The notes under the pieces: model-generated
Databases searched by the model: none
What the model was told of the DNA's origin: nothing
Seen by the model: only the letters and a program-made list of their open reading frames with translations
Assembly: GCF_000813965.1 (NCBI RefSeq)
Contig: NZ_JWLI01000028.1
Coordinates: 255 to 60,666, forward strand
Source: Leisingera sp. ANG-M7
GTDB taxonomy: Bacteria > Pseudomonadota > Alphaproteobacteria > Rhodobacterales > Rhodobacteraceae
Direction of reading: 5' to 3'
Length of the DNA stretch: 60,412 nucleotides
Translations under genes and position numbers: made by a program
In this document: in pieces, positions 59,508 to 60,412 of the stretch
Numbering within the stretch: position 1 is the first letter of the stretch
How the letters are laid out: the number at the start of each line of letters is the position of its first letter

Positions 59508-60412
59508 TTACGGGGCGTGGGTGGTGATCAGGAAATAGACCCATTCGCCTTTAAAATCCGCATGTTCAGCGCGGGCGGCGGTGACCTGGGCGCGCAGGAA
59601 GTCCAGGTAGGGTTCCGCGGGTTCGCTGAGCGGGCGGGTGCCGTCGTAGAGCGGATGCGAGGCCGCGAAGGCGACGGCGATTTCCTGGCCGTAGGGCGGC
59701 GCGACGGTGATCTGCAGGCCGGGGTCTCCGGCCTCCTTGGCGCCGACGCGCAGGGCGGTTTTGGGGGCCGCTTCTGCCAGTGGCACCAGCTCGTTTGGAG
59801 AGAGGTGCAGCACCGCGCCGCCGGCGTCGAAGTAATCCACGTAGACATAGGCCGGGTAGTCCGGTGCGGTGAGGTCGAAGAACAGCCGCTCACCACCGGA
59901 ATAGTCCAGCACGCGGGAGTGGGCGTCGCTGCCGACCAAGAGCGGGTTGGTGATCTGGTCGGTGCTTTGCGGCAGGCCGACGTTTGAGATGCCCGCCAGC
60001 GCGCCGCATTGCGGGCGCGGCAGCAGGCGCATCTCGTCGGAGACGGTGATGTCACCGCCCATCTGGGCCTGAAGCGCGGCGAGGACCGGGCTGCGCAGCC
60101 CGTCCTCGGGCAGGTGGCCGCGGACCTGGAGAGTGGCGGTTTCGGGGACAAAGGCGACCTGCAGGCGGGAACAGGGCACGGCGGCGAGGATGCCGGAGAC
60201 GCCATCGCGCAGCGGGTCGCCCCCGGCCACGGCATCGCCGGGCTGCATGAAGCTTTGGAAGGCCGCGAGGGAGACCGGATCGATGTCGCCGGAACCGCCC
60301 TGGAACGCCAGTGCGGCCTTGATGCGGGGGGCGTCGGGAGTGGAGGCGGGGGTGTGCTGAGGGTCAGGCGCGGTGCCGGGCAGGGTGTCGGCTTCGGGCT
60401 GTGCCTGGGGGC
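59508..60412 (-). CDS. DUF4384-like domain protein (N-terminus outside window)
   Basis: The minus-strand frame stays open to the right edge (it reads IKAALAFQGGSGDIDPVS before the first Met at 60248), so the start is beyond the window. The C-terminal half (GERLFFDLTAPDYPAYVYVDYFDAGGAVLHLSPNE, within about 110 residues of the visible Met, and ITVAPPYGQEIAVAFAASHPLYDG) matches the pattern of DUF4384 domains, which are often found at the end of bacterial serine/threonine kinases or next to caspase-like proteases. The middle part has repeated secretin/BON-like text (VRGHLPEDGLRSPVLAAL). Whether the missing part is a kinase cannot be seen. It is convergent with the caspase-like gene. Confidence 0.65.
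   Translation of the reverse strand, partial: PQAQPEADTLPGTAPDPQHTPASTPDAPRIKAALAFQGGSGDIDPVSLAAFQSFMQPGDAVAGGDPLRDGVSGILAAVPCSRLQVAFVPETATLQVRGHLPEDGLRSPVLAALQAQMGGDITVSDEMRLLPRPQCGALAGISNVGLPQSTDQITNPLLVGSDAHSRVLDYSGGERLFFDLTAPDYPAYVYVDYFDAGGAVLHLSPNELVPLAEAAPKTALRVGAKEAGDPGLQITVAPPYGQEIAVAFAASHPLYDGTRPLSEPAEPYLDFLRAQVTAARAEHADFKGEWVYFLITTHAP

Noticed and set aside
1-60412. tRNA, rRNA or CRISPR loci
   Set aside because: No cloverleaf-like or rRNA sequence and no repeat-spacer arrays were recognised by eye. A tRNAscan or Infernal run would settle it.

Overview
The window is GC-rich DNA whose gene complement points to an alphaproteobacterium of the Rhodobacterales, Roseobacter group (Phaeobacter/Leisingera-like). 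The evidence is gene content: a beta-hydroxyaspartate cycle operon, a PuuD-type membrane urate oxidase, XdhABC, Fur-family Zur control of a zinc transporter, and a DnaA-like replication initiator next to ParAB. The last item suggests that the segment is extrachromosomal (plasmid or chromid). That is inference, because neither end of the replicon is visible.

Layout. 1-1460: end of a chemotaxis cluster (cheB, cut by the window edge, and cheD). 1559-4148: molybdate ABC transporter modABC. 4274-6913: ureidoglycine aminohydrolase, an HxlR regulator and a GST-SRPBCC fusion. 6926-12317: bhcR and bhcABCD. 12412-28632: a long purine-catabolism region with an AmiS/UreI-type channel, urate permease, ureidoglycolate lyase, a PuuE-UraD fusion, UraH, PuuD, two paralogous LysR regulators, XdhABC, a second purine permease and guanine deaminase. 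28808-31345: an adenylation-carrier-acyltransferase fusion. 31342-37373: aspartate-type aminotransferase, two LysR regulators, and an aldehyde dehydrogenase with an FAD oxidase that look like lysine/pipecolate catabolism. 37406-40695: znuA, zur, znuC and znuB. 40775-48245: a hybrid histidine kinase with a PhnD-like binding protein, divergent from a 1344-residue rhodanese-YidC-PEP-synthase-like fusion. 48390-52371: parDE, an RpiR regulator, a LysE exporter, a GFA protein and a nucleotide-sugar dehydrogenase. 52477-56142: DnaA-like rep, origin-like spacer and parAB. 56381-60412: YceI-OmpA protein, caspase-like protease and a DUF4384-like protein, cut by the window edge.

How the genes fit together. 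Guanine goes to xanthine (GuaD), urate (XdhABC), hydroxyisourate (PuuD), OHCU (UraH), allantoin (UraD part) and allantoate (PuuE part). The ureidoglycine and ureidoglycolate steps then give glyoxylate, urea and ammonia. The bhc genes convert glyoxylate and glycine to oxaloacetate, and ModABC would supply molybdenum for XdhABC. The block therefore reads as a nearly complete route from purines to central metabolism. The visible gap is a separate allantoate-hydrolysing enzyme.

The two least explained features are the rhodanese/YidC/dikinase fusion facing a PhnD-kinase pair (40775-48245), and a perfect 16-bp palindrome, TGTCCCCGCGGGGACA, found seven times between 53566 and 56810. Three copies lie inside genes, each encoding Val-Pro-Ala-Gly-Thr in frame.
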